From the NCBI GenBank assembly GCA_012064415.1, contig SSNU01000019.1, positions 299,968 to 363,967 of the forward strand: a stretch of DNA of 64,000 bases. The letters run 5' to 3'. Position numbers and translations under genes: made by a program. The notes under the pieces were generated by a model that saw only the letters and a list, made by a program, of their open reading frames with translations, did no database searches and had not been told where the DNA came from. Shown here piece by piece: positions 47,370-58,981 of this stretch. Position 1 is the first letter of the stretch; every line of letters begins with the position of its first letter. Origin of the DNA: Gyrodactylus bullatarudis (lineage: Eukaryota; Platyhelminthes; Monogenea; Gyrodactylidea; Gyrodactylidae).

Positions 47370-49939
47370 TGAAAATAACGTTCATGAGTCAAGTTGGGAA
47401 GTCTAGCTGAGATTTAGTTTTTAAACCTGAAATATCTGTAACTTAATTGGGAGCTCATAATTTTAGACATCAAACTCACAATGTTTGGAGGGACTTATGG
47501 GGTCCTGTGAATGCATTATATAACAGTACGAACATTATCAATGACAAATAGTCATTAATGACTCATTGCACAAGTGTCCTTGAAAGATCCAATTTGATAG
47601 AGATTATCGTCTCACACCTAGGTGTATCGGAAGGGCAAGTGTCAATTTCATGAGAGAATCAAACGGTTGTGAGATAACGCTTCTAACCAATAGACCAAAA
47701 CCACCGTTCAGATCCTGTTAGTTTTGACATCAGCTACATACTGGTTAATCTGTGACTTTGCTAGTAAAGGTTTAATGTCTAAAAACACTGTAATTTCTAC
47801 ATTGTAATCACTCAATAAGTCATGTTTTCTATGATATAACTAGTTAAATTAGAGAACAGTTGCCCCCTCTTATTTCTCTCTAAGTTTACTTTGAATCGTG
47901 TTGGTCTTTTTATTATCGATAACATGAAAACTCACCGCAAGGGATTCGTTTTCATTTCATCGATGTTAAAAAGCCCTTAGTCTCATTGTCACTCAGAAAA
48001 ATTACTGCAAAATAAAAGAGGGGCAAATCTTCTATGGATTAGCCAAATAAGTGGTGGAATTGCCTATAAAATTTGATTTAAGCCTTTCGGTGCCGAGACT
48101 ATTTCACAAATTTTATAAGAACCAAAATTTAGCTATGAAGATACCAAGTTATTTAGCCAAAAATATTAATGCAAGTTCTCATTGTGGGCTTCAATTTAAA
48201 CTTTAATTGATCCAGAAACATATCAAACTGGTAGAGTTATGAAGGTTTAAAAAAATTGGAAAATGGACATAAATGTCCATCAGCACCGAAAGGGTTAAAA
48301 GAATACTTAAATTCTAACCCTCTGAAGAGTGTTTGAAAGAAAATACTCAAAAATATTTTGAGGGTGCTGACTGAAAGAACAAACCTATTTTTTGGTGAAT
48401 AAAGCTTTTTCTCCATCGGTTCTCTTCGGACCATAGACTGACATTATTTATAAAAACTCTGTTTATTCTTAAACCAAGCCTGATTTTCAGTCAGCAACCT
48501 AAGAATAATTAGATTCATTTTTTCAATGTTTAAAAAATTAACTCCAAATACGATTTTGATAAATTCAATGAAAAATTAAAGCATAGGGCATTTATCGAAT
48601 TATCTAATGATGAACTCATTAAGAGGATTAGAAGATTAGTGAATATGTAGTTATAAAGCTTTTATTTCACCGGATCTCGTCTGACTCTTACACTGGCTTG
48701 ATATTTATACAAAATAATAATACAGAAATAAAATCCTCTGATTGGTTAATCAGATTCAACTTTTGAGTTAATTTATTAAGGGAAGGTGGGTGCTGCAAAT
48801 AGCGCATTTAGACAAATAGAAACCGAGTTTATGAAATGAACCAATGAATTAGAGTGTATTGTGGTGAAAAACCATTGATTAAAGCTTTTACCTGTAGTAA
48901 ATTCTCAGATTGCTTGATAAAAATAGTAAAATATTTTTGGTTTTAATCTTCATTTTCGTATGTATAGACCCATTCAAGCTGGCCATTTCCCAAAAGTTAA
49001 AGAAGGAATCATCTCCAATCGTTATCAAGATTGATAACGAGCCACAAGAGAAGGAACCTCATACGCCCAATCCTCCACAAGAGGTTATCCAAGCAGAGTC
49101 TAGGAACGGGAATATTTTTGAAAGTTTACAACTAAGAAACGATAGATGTAATGAGCAATTTGAATGTGTGCTTATGTAAATTCACTTTTTTCTTTCGCCC
49201 TATTCGTTATCACTGCCTTGATCAAACTTTTTAAACTAAGAGTAAGTGTATAGATTAATGAATATAGATCGAAAGAACTTTGAAATTTATCATTCAAAAT
49301 GAATCATTAAGATGAATATACAAGGTCCATACCGGAAGAACTAATTAATCAATCAACCTTGAATTCATTCATGACGCAGGGATACCAAAATGTTTATTTG
49401 ATCTGTAGCTTTCTTGTCAACATGTAAACAAAGAAAAATATGATTATTTCATTCACATATGCCTAACTGTGTATTCTTTGCCATTTTGATTTCGAATAAA
49501 TTTTGAAAAGAAATGAAATAGAATCTCTAATTTATTATCATCTAAAATAAATTTATAATTTAATTATTGTACACGTGTTAAGTTGGCGAATTCAGTTGGA
49601 ATGTTTCGTCTACTTTTTCTCAAAAAAATTGAAAAATGACAATCAATCCAAAGCAGGTGTATCAAGAGACGAATAGCCAAGGGTCACTCCGCCCTCATTT
49701 TCTCCGTGCATCTTTGATCTCAGCAGGTAGCCAGCTGTATTATTTATCTTGACATGATCATTTACGCTAAAGATTTAAAGAAAGAAATCAGTTGGGAATT
49801 TTTTTCACAATTAGGATTCTTTTATACCTTGTGCAGTTCATAACAATAAGAAAATAATGCAATTCACAAAGCAGATTCTATTCAAAACTCTATCAAATCT
49901 TTTTTTGGTATTCAACCTCCTAGCAGAGTGTGGTCATTG
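47370..49939. other. Intergenic, repeat fragments
   Basis: No supported gene. About 47580-47770 is a decayed SINE related to 40375-40860 (GAGATTATCGTCTCACACCTAGGTG, GATAACGCTTCTAACCAATAG). 48655-48715 holds the dispersed CGGATCTCG repeat. An open frame at 48910-49179 with a hydrophobic start (IFLVLIFIFVC) has no ATG and was not called. Confidence 0.5.
48078..48298. mobile_element. piggyBac-like MITE with TTAA duplication
   Basis: TTAA at 48078-48081 and 48295-48298 flanks GCCTTTCGGTGCCGAG and GCACCGAAAGGG. About 200 bp inside are shared with 55864-56064 (CTATTTCACAAATTTTATAA, GAAGATACCAAGTTATTTAG). Confidence 0.8.
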
Positions 49940-50117
49940 GTTGTTAGTAGGGCGACCAAAATGCCTTTTTTGAGAGTGAGTCTAAAATACTCTGAAAAGA
50001 TTAAAAATTAAGTCCTTTTTCCAAAAAGAGATATAAGTTTGCCTTTTTTGCTTATTTGTAGGAGGCTTGCCTTTTATTTCATTTTTTCCAAGGATTATGC
50101 AAATTTTTTATCATTTT

Positions 50118-52304
50118 TTATCTTGATCTTAGTTAAATTTTCATTGTCCGAATCTAATTTTATGGGGGGACTCGGTAAACAGCCAATAGAAATGGCTTAT
50201 CCAACTCAACATCTCATTCTCATTCTATTCACTTGAAAGGCTTGAAGAGTTGATTAATTTTTTTTTCAGTTTCAAATGAAAGACTCATTTAGAGGATTTG
50301 GAAGTCAAGTGGATATTTAGTAATAAAGCTTATATTTCACCGGATCTCGTCAGACTATTACACCGGCTAGATATATGTTGTGCCTAAAGTGTAACGAAAA
50401 CCTAAAGTGTAATTAATTACACTTTGGACGACTAAAGTGTAACGAAAATATTTTACCTCTCTGCCCCTTTTCGGTATATGCCCGTTAGCATATACGGTCT
50501 ATGCCAATTCAATATACCAGCGACTTGCCTAAAGTGTAATGAAAATATTTAACCCCTCTGACCTTCAAAACAATAACCATTTTAGTTTCTGGAGATTAAG
50601 AAATCTTGATACTCCAGAACAGGAATGAGAGATCTGCTCGGCAATAAGACCAACTCTTTGGCATAAGCGAATGATACCAATGGTATTATTCATGTTTAGT
50701 GCAATTAAATTGCATGAAAGTTTCTCCAAATTATGAATAGTTATGTTGAATATTAGTAAAATACTTGTGTTTTGAATTGTTTTATTCAAACAATGCATAG
50801 TAAGAAGACAGATTTTGTTTTTTACATTGGATTTTTTGAATTTTGTGGGAATATAAATGGTTATATGAAACTTTCAGCATTTTTCACATGTGGAGACCTG
50901 GAATTGAAGAGATGGATCAAAAATGTAAAGAAGTGAGTCAATCATAATAGTTTATGCATATATTTATTATTTTAAAGTCTGAGTGATTACTTTTGAGTAA
51001 TAAACTATTTAAGAGGGGGGAACTGATCTTAACTTTAGCCAATCGGACTGCCCATTGCTACACTGTCTGTTTGCTTGAAGTAGTAGCCGGCAAATTTGAA
51101 GTCTATTTTTTGAACCGTCATCAAAATTAATTCGGAGATAACTTCTGGGGGAATACTGCAAATGGACGGAAATTCATCAAGCTTCTCACATATAAACTTT
51201 ACCGTTTTCATTAGAGGTACATTTGTAAACAGGGAACTGACATCGAACGACACCATTTTTGAAGAAGTGAAATCAACATTCCTTAGTTTTTCCACAAACT
51301 CGACTGAATTCTTAACTGAATATCTGCAAAGCTCATTCCTCAAAGGCGTTAGAGTTTCAGTTAGCCACTTGACAATTCTATGCTGTGGAGTTGCTGACAT
51401 GTCGAGAATCGGCCTATAGTTCAGGCCTTTGGTCATATCCTTATGAACTTTAGGGTGAAGATACAACCTTCCGATCTCGTTGGATTGCGGCTTCATTGTT
51501 TGTGCTTGAGCTTCATCAATGAATCCTCTCTCTAAAAGATAATCTACCTTCTTTGAGATCACCTTTTCGAAGCCTTTGATTCTTCTCAGAGCTGTTTCTG
51601 ATTCTGTTGGTTGAAATCTCGAGTTATCCGAAAGGAGTAATTTTCCTTTCTGAACATAATCACTTTTGGATACGATTGCAAAATCAGTGCCTTTATCCAA
51701 ATGACATAACAGGACTTCCGGATCTTTTCTTAATTCACTGAGGGCTTGAAAATGGCTTTTGGTAAGAAACGAAAAATCTTTATTTTTCTGCTTTTATTGT
51801 TGCCCCGCATCTCTTGTCACTGTGTTGAAGCGATCTCTAGCTTCATCAGAGCTTGCCGTAATGCTATCTGTTCGGTCCAAGAATGTTTCAAAGCCAATGT
51901 CCGTTTCAACTTCCATTTTAGTTCTGTTTGGGATGCAAAATTTTGGTCCAAGGCTCAAAACTTGCTTAGTAAATAGTGAAAGATTGAGACCTGCAAGATT
52001 AAAAACACATTGCTTCATCCTTATTCTCAAGGATTGATTTGAACAGCTGAGTTTTCTTTCTCTCGTAAAATTTAGTAGTTATTTCATTGATCGCCATTAA
52101 AACTTTTCCTTTGAGTACGTCTGGGAGAGGATTCATATCGTTGAAGGCTTTATCATTGTTTATCTTGATCTTAGTTAAATTTTCATCGTCCGAATCTAAT
52201 TTTATGGGGGACTCGGTAAACAGCCAATAGAAATGGCTTATCCAACTCAACATCTCATTCTCATTCTATTCACTTGAAAGGCTTGAAGAGTTGATTAATT
52301 TTTT
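50118..52304 (-). mobile_element. Penelope-like retroelement, partial, with flanking direct repeats
   Basis: About 147-bp direct repeats lie at 50118-50264 and 52160-52304, sharing for example ATGGCTTATCCAACTCAACA. Coding sequence runs on the minus strand. 51999-52253 and 51794-52030 form the N-terminal part, with LSLGPKFC, a Penelope hallmark. 51035-51700 holds reverse transcriptase: LYLHPKVHK, YRPILDMS, SFDVSSLFTNVPL and VAMGSPIG. It stops just after GSPIG, before the YxDD-bearing core, so it is truncated. The outer repeat includes the ORF start, as expected of partial tandem Penelope copies. No GIY-YIG endonuclease was seen. Confidence 0.82.
50380..51030. other. Interior of the nested element, no gene
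   Basis: CTAAAGTGTAA/TTAC words recur at 50384, 50398, 50420 and 50526, some inverted. The minus-strand ORF 50565-50798 has no family features. Confidence 0.4.
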
Positions 52305-52746
52305 AAAATCAATACTTGTGAGAGACATTCGATTTTATGAATTTACGTTTTTTGCTTTACTATGTTGGTAAAGCTACTTTTTGGATTAGCAATGAGATCT
52401 ACTTCAAGTCCTCTATAAGCAAATATCTTCTTGGGATGCTTCTTGTGAGAAACATTCGATTTTATGAATTTACCTTTTTCAGAATTAAAAATTGCCTTTT
52501 TTCATTAAAGAGTATGCCTTTTTCTGGTCGCCCTAGTTGTTAGTAGTGCCTTTATTTGGCTTTTTTGTCCATATGGAATCCAACTTGGTGGAGATTCTCT
52601 TCTCATACCTAGATGATGTTCGACTCTCTTATGGAATTGAAACTTGCTTATCTGAATTCTAACATGTAGGTTTGAGAAATCACACTTGCCTAGAAGATTG
52701 ATATTCAGCTACTGGGATTGCAACGAGGTAGAGCTTCTTTGATTCT

Positions 52747-55700
52747 TCACTCATTTGGATTCAACAGGTATGTAAATGCGGAATTAATCTTAGAATTCAA
52801 CATTGTCAAACAATTATCTCACTTAATCCAAAGACCAAAATATACAGAAAATAAAAGTTAAACTTTCCTTAATGAATTGCATTATTTACTTATAGAAAAT
52901 GTACTCAAATGGCTATCAGTAAGATGAAAAGAATGAAACTTACACCAAATATGTGCCATAAATGCCGAGTTCACCAACCATTTGTATAGGCTCTGGCATT
53001 TTAAGTGAATCTTTGGATGCTAGAAGAGTTGATGGTTTTATCTTGGTATTGACAACGTAATTCTTTTTCATTGACGGATTAAATCTTTCCATTAGAACAT
53101 ATGACTTTAAATGTTTCATTGGGGTCTCTTTCAGGAGTTTCACCATCTCATCTAGGCACATTAAAAACGAAAAATTCAAAATTGTCAAAAATATCAAATA
53201 ATTTCAAAAGATCTGATAACGATCATATTCTCGATGAATTTGGAAATTAAAAAAAAATTCTCTAATATTTTCATCGAGATTCTTTTGAAACCGATAAAAA
53301 GGACAACCTTTATCGATTCAAGGGAAAAATTTGAGACATTATAAAATTTCGAGTTGGTGCCATTTATTTTCCTTTTTGTTGATTTCAAGTTGTGCGAGAA
53401 ATCAGACGATAATTTTCAGGATCACCATTAGACAAAGAAGAAAAAATGCTCGATTAACATGCAAAAGTCTACTTCTTATTTTTCGAACATTTTCACTGCT
53501 TGAAATTTGATAAATTTGGATGCCTTGAGATCGATCAAACTAATTACAGTACAAAGCAAGAGAAGCGAATAAATCCATGAATCTAAAATTAATCTACAGT
53601 GCTCATATTTTAGACTATACAGCTCACATGTAAACAAAACCTATAATATTGTCCATAGGCCTTCAAAAATATTCAGCTCGAGAAAAGGGATGATGCTTCC
53701 TCTTCTAGACGTAATCACTAATTTTTAAATTAATCAATGAAATTGAGTATTTACGATATTAACCAATCATGGTCGAGTATTGACAAGTACTTGTAAGCTA
53801 TTGGACAATTTTAAGTATTGTACTTGTATTGCTTGGATATTGATCAATTCATTCTATACAATCGGGGTCTCTATTTCTGATACTGCTAGGGTTCGTTTGA
53901 AACAGTATACTGAGTTGGTGACATCAGCTATAGGTAATCGAATTAGTTCTCAACCTATACTAAGCAGTATCGGAAATGTGAAAAAGGCTGCCCCTGCAAA
54001 TGGCAAAAGAGGTAGAAAGCATAAAAGTCTAAGTGGGCAACCAACATTGGACAGATACGTAAAAAGGAAGCAATGATCACGGATACAAGTCATCAACTTT
54101 ACCCCTTTCCTTTAATGCTTTAAATTGAAAGAACCAATCAGAGGATTTCGTTTCTTCATACATTTTGTAAATATATCCAGCCAATGTAATGTAGTATGAT
54201 GATCAGGGCGGTCAAATATAAGCTTTATAACTAAATATTCACTTGTCTTCTAAATTCTCTTTATGAATAGTTCATTAAAATCAGCAAAAAGTTAGATTTT
54301 AGTAAAATCGAAAAACTCGCAAATTCATAGAAAATACCTGAATATGGTTTAGATGAATTTACCTCCGTAAAAGTTGTTACTCCCGCCCTCACGTTGAGGT
54401 TTCAAGACGAATTTATCAGCACTGCTCATAGCTTCATTAATAATTGCATGGATTTCCTCATCAGACGAGAGACCGAAAATACTCGATAGGGCAACTTGCC
54501 TCCCAAAGGTAGCCCAAAGGATTTCTTTGTGCTCTGGTTCAGTGAATGTGTAACGATCGAATATCTCACGATTCGACAGAGCAGCTTGAGTTATCTTTGT
54601 ATTGGCCAACATGTAGGAGACGCTTGGACAACTCACAGCAATTGACGTTTCCAATTTGTAGCGAATATTCCAAAACTAAAATGGATTTGATTATTGCATT
54701 TTTACTTTAAAATTCTATTCTGTGTACTTAGACAAAGCAAATTTTGAGAGAGTGAATAAGGTTTTCATATGCTCATGTAAGCTTCTAGAGTTCTTGACCT
54801 TAAAGTATCATGTGGTTACTTGAAAGTATGTTGGTTTTTTAATTAAAGTGTAATTTAAGTCAAAAAATGTATTTTGAATTAATTTTATCAATCGTATTCC
54901 TGGTATGAGATATCAATTGATCGTAGAATATCACCTGAAAGTTGCTATTTTCACATGTTTTAAATCATAAAAAAGAAAAATATTTTGTCAGTTAATTTAT
55001 CATAATTATTAATTATAATTAATTTTAACTTGAATAAAAATTAGTAAAAGTACTCCAAAGCCTCTTCCAAAAGCGTTGGTCATATTCTAATTAAATCTAC
55101 TTTAGGTAATTTTTATTGAAAATTTCAGATCCCATCATGGAACAAAACAATTTTCCTCTCCCATCTCCTCTGGTGTCCCGCAAGGTTCCATTATTGGCCT
55201 TTTCATATTCAATTTAATATATTCTCAAACATTAAAGTATTTCAAGTATGCTGATTATATCAACCTTTTTATTCCAATTGTCCAAGGCAGTTCTTTGATC
55301 TCTGAGGAAATGGTTCACCCTTTCAAATCATCATATTCCTTTTAATACAGTGTTCTTCATCAAAGATCTTAGACTCTTATATGTCCACAAAAAATAAAAT
55401 CCTCAAAAAAGTACGCTGTAAAATCTACTTTCTAAGGAAATTCGTCAATGATCCGTCTCAATCTATACAAATCTCTAGTTCTACCTAATCTTGACTATGG
55501 TTCAGGTATTCTCTGTGATCTTCTTGTTGGGACAAGTAAGATACTAGAAAGGATACAATACACGTACCTTGAAAGCTGTCTTGGTCCTCTTCCCCTCAAG
55601 GATCTCCTTGACAGAGCCAATCTACATCCTCTACACTAAATTTGTACCCAATTCCACTAGTATGTACAATCTGAGAGCTTCACGAGGATATTCTATTTTA

Positions 55701-58700
55701 GTCAATATCCTTCTCCCTCTCAGAACCAGATTCCAAATTGATTTTAACATTTTTAAATCCAAAAACATTTCAAAAATTTGTCAAATTCTTATAAAACTTG
55801 TACCAGATTCACATAACTATTTTAATAATTTTTTAAAATAAAAATCTACTATATATTTATATTTTAAGCCTTTCATTGCCGAGACTATTTCACAAATTTT
55901 ATAAGAACCAAAATTTAGCTATGAAGATACCAAGTTATTTAGCCAAAAATATTACTAATGCAAGTTCACATTGTGGGCTTCAATTGATCCAGAAACCTAT
56001 CAAACTGGTAGAGTTATGAAGGTTCAAAAAATTGGAAAATGTCCATCGGCACCGAGAGGGTTAACTTTAATAGCTATTATTTAAATCAGAAATTTTAGCT
56101 ACAAGTTTCAAGATTAGGTTCATTAAAAAGAGTACTTTTTTGATTTTTTCATATGTCACAGAAAAAGTTTTTCTTATACATCTAACCAAAATTTTTCAAA
56201 ATTTTTTGGGTAATATTTTTAGACTTGTGGTTGGAATACAATTCCTTCTAAATACAAGTGCTCTTTCAAGGATAAATTGAGATACTAGGTCAAGATTAAC
56301 TATACGAATGAATCAAGGTTTAAGATGCGAACAAGGCTTAGAATTTAATCGAATATCAATGGTACATCATAGTTATTTTGATTGACATTTACGCTATACT
56401 AAAATTGTTGTTTAATCGATTTAACAAACCTCTTGATTTATATAATGATCTGGACTGTACCCATGTCGATAGTAGACCACGCCCACTTCTTTGCCTTGTC
56501 TGGATGGAGAAAAAAGGAGGTTAATTCAGAGCTCCTTGGCCAATAAATTTTCTACGAAGCTCTGAGATAGACTCACATTATTAACCTTTGGTCATTGGTA
56601 AGATACCATTCGTTTGTATGAAGGGATAAAAATTCAAAGGAAACCCTGATAATACGCACTCCGGAGCATGTCTTGTAGACTTCGTTTTCCAGGGATCTTT
56701 GGTCATACTCATTTACTTCATATTCACCAACAATCATGGCAATTGTCACTATTGTAAACCAGCAATGAAAAAAGAAAAATAGTTTATCAACCAATGCTTA
56801 GAGAAAGTTTTAGTAATGAATCTCATACAATTGAAACACCATTTTGATTTATAACTTTAGGACGTACGATTAGGAATTTGTCAACAAGATCCTATGATCA
56901 CCTCAATAAAGATACTGCGGTAGTTAGACCAATTGAACAGGAAAACAACGCGGGTTTAATTTCTAATTTCTCTATTTTGTCTAATAACCTAGACAATGAG
57001 AGCACAAATGTCTGGCTGAAGGAGAAATATTTTCATCAATCACTAAAATAATCATAATAATTTTGAACCAAGTAGTTCTTAAGGGAGCTGTTCAGCAGAT
57101 AGATTGAGTATAATGTTTTTCGCTTTTTACCTATATTGGTCTATCTTGGTAGAAACTGGTGCAATATAACTCATCACTTGAAGGAAAATTATATTTTCAG
57201 ACTAACCTAAATGATTTTTATTCCAATCTTAATTTTCCTTCAAGTGATGAATTTAATTATTATTTTACTTTTATAGCACTTATGTTTTTTAAGAAATACT
57301 ACAACTCTTCATGTTCTTTTTCTAGAGATGGACCAATCCATGTCAGAAGACAACATAGACCTGTCAGTTAGCAAGTGAACAACGTTATAGTCAAACTAAA
57401 ATAACCATTCGTTAAACCTGAAGAGTTTTGGCGGTTTTTTTAGCTTTTACATTATATTCGTTTAACTTTTACTATTCTATTATAAAATTGTGAATAAATC
57501 TTTATAAATAAAAATGGATTTGTCTATTTACTGCTACATGAAGGTCAAAGAGAATTTTGTTTGATTGATTACATTGGTGGCGATTTTAAAAAAATACTTT
57601 AAGGTATATTTTCATTGAACCAGTTATAAGGTATATCAACTTTAATGCAGATGGTGATCAAGAAGAAAAATTCCAATATCTCATTGGTTGAAACTAGATA
57701 CACTCAATAAACCAATCAGGAGAGAAAATTTCTAAAATTTGTGAAAATCTAATACTAGCAAAAATCCGCTAGAAATAGCACCAAATCGGAAAAAATATCT
57801 TAGCCTAGAAGGCTAAAGGATTAAATTCACTGAAAAAATCGTATCTATTTTCGTTTTGGAGAAAATCAAATTGTTTTTTTTCGTCTCGTTTTAACAGCCT
57901 TAATTCAACTGTCTTTTGAATCTAATTAAGGTAAATAAATATGAATTTTGGATCGAGTGACATATTTACCACTGAAATCTTGATAAAAAATGATTGTCAG
58001 AAAAGTATACTGTATTTAGGAATAAAATATTCAAAGTTTCTTCAACTTTTTAATTAATAACTCAAACTAACTCAATCTACGTTGTTTTACAGGTAGAAAA
58101 AATAGATTTTTAAGCATAAAACTTTTTGAAGATTTTCATGGCATCTTAGCTTAATTAAATTGTAAAATCTTTGAGACACAAGATAAGGATAAATTTGATT
58201 TAAAATCTCACCCGATTTTTGTTCATACAATGCAGAATATTCCTTTAAAGCTGAACACAAGGCTTGAGCAAATATTTTATTTGACTCAGCACTAGGTAGA
58301 ACAACATTGAGACCAAGAGTTCCCATTATACTGTGATGAAATTCATTGACTTTTTTTATCATTCCACCGTACGAGCTTGCCATTAGATTCACTTCAATCT
58401 GTTTCAACTTTGTTTCGCCATTCTTCGAATCCTCCATGAAATCTGTCCGATTCATACCCAGGGTTATCTTCAAGCTTTTGTTGTACCCGACCTTTTCGTA
58501 AATTTCAAAGATATTTTTGACAAAAGGATCCTCATCAATGATTCTGAGTTTGTAAAATATTTAAATCTGTAATTTACGGTTTATGAATTCTAATAATCAA
58601 TTCAGAGTCTTGTGAAACTTGATGCATAAGATCATTAATTGAGCCCTGGATTTTTATTGCATTATCATAGAGTTTTCTTGAGAAACTTGAAGGAAAAAGC

Positions 58701-58862
58701 GTTACTGGAAGAGGCCGAACAGTTTCATTTGATCTTCTAATTATTCCTATATTAATTAGATCCATAAGTAAATTTACCAAGTGAATGCAAGTTTTCATAA
58801 GCAAAAGAATATACACGTTGTAGCTCGTGGATTTCAAGTGAACTAGAGAAATCTTGTACCAT
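52747..58862 (-). CDS. GSS: Glutathione synthetase, C-terminus disturbed
   Basis: It joins gamma-glutamylcysteine and glycine with ATP in the cytosol. Eight exons: 58778-58862, 58578-58746, 58212-58543, 56577-56748, 56430-56499, 54363-54675, 52946-53151 and 52747-52788. The first introns are 31 and 34 nt. The start is ATG 58862 (MVQDFSSS), which beats a longer ORF because removing the 31-nt intron restores homology. Landmarks: PVTLFPSSF, LGMNRTDFM, LKQIEVNLMASSYGG, EYDQRSLENE, VGVVYYRHGY, FVLKPQREGGSNN, SYVLMERF and ELGIYGTYL. The joined frame gives 462 residues; the human enzyme has 474. The last exon reads AFTYLLNPNE then stops. In the next frame LYLVAIPVAEYQ resembles the usual A-loop end, so a frameshift near 52747 is suspected. 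Residues for ATP-grasp binding upstream look sound. It is head-to-head with the bZIP gene. Confidence 0.87.
53780..54076 (+). other. Open frame in a GSS intron, origin unknown
   Basis: The frame has no ATG at its start. Its second half is basic (NGKRGRKHKS) and ends QPTLDRYVKRKQ, which resembles a PCNA-interacting (PIP-box) tail but lacks the second aromatic. It is antisense in the GSS intron 53152-54362. It may be a retrocopy fragment or chance. Confidence 0.2.
55125..55841 (+). mobile_element. LINE fragment (RT end and C-terminal region)
   Basis: The relics GVPQGSIIG (about 55168), YFKYAD (about 55239), MIRLNLYKSLVLPNLDYGSGI (55448 on) and LKDLLDRANL match the same regions in the LINE at 13432-16551. 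Several frameshifts are present. The 5' part is missing. Confidence 0.75.
55864..56064. mobile_element. piggyBac-like MITE with TTAA duplication
   Basis: TTAA at 55864-55867 and 56061-56064 flanks GCCTTTCATTGCCGAG and GCACCGAGAGGG. It is a sister copy of 48078-48298, next to the LINE fragment in a GSS intron. Confidence 0.78.
56749..58211. other. GSS intron with repeat copy
   Basis: 57061-57420 is a copy of foldback family 3 (AACCAAGTAGTTCTTAAGGGAG; ends CAAGTGAACAACGTTATAG). It contains an inner palindrome around CATCACTTGAAGGAAAATTA / TAATTTTCCTTCAAGTGATG. Nothing else is seen. Confidence 0.5.
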
Positions 58863-58981
58863 TTCTCAATTTCGAAATAACGCCAAATTTTAATGTTAAA
58901 AAGAATCACAGACATTTTTACATTTTGTTATTTTCTTAAACCATTATAATCAATTCGCAATAGTTCAAATTGTGAATAATT
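58863..58981. promoter_or_regulatory. Divergent promoter interval GSS/CREB3-like gene
   Basis: 119 bp separate the two start codons. No named box is evident. Confidence 0.5.

Larger units (their letters stand above)
49940..52543. mobile_element. 2.6-kb hAT-type element containing a Penelope-like insert
   Basis: Perfect 8-bp duplications GTTGTTAG (49940-49947, 52536-52543) flank inverted ends TAGGGCGACC and GGTCGCCCTA. No hAT transposase is visible inside. The interior includes a Penelope-like element (about 50118-52304) and a CGGATCTCG repeat copy (50328-50375). The size therefore reflects a later insertion into a non-autonomous hAT element. Confidence 0.8.
54676..56429. other. GSS intron with transposon fragments
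   Basis: The intron carries a LINE fragment (55125-55841) and a piggyBac-like MITE (55864-56064). The rest is AT-rich without visible signals. Confidence 0.6.

Noticed and set aside
48910..49179. Secreted-protein-like ORF
   Set aside because: It has no ATG (the frame opens at TTG after an AG), no partner exon and no known family; the hydrophobic start may be chance.
51162..52037. Plus-strand ORFs in the Penelope region
   Set aside because: They are antisense to Penelope coding sequence on the minus strand.
58574..58915. Long first ORF of GSS starting at 58915
   Set aside because: A 31-nt intron at 58747-58777 and the ATG at 58862 give a frame that matches the GSS N-terminus, while the long ORF does not.
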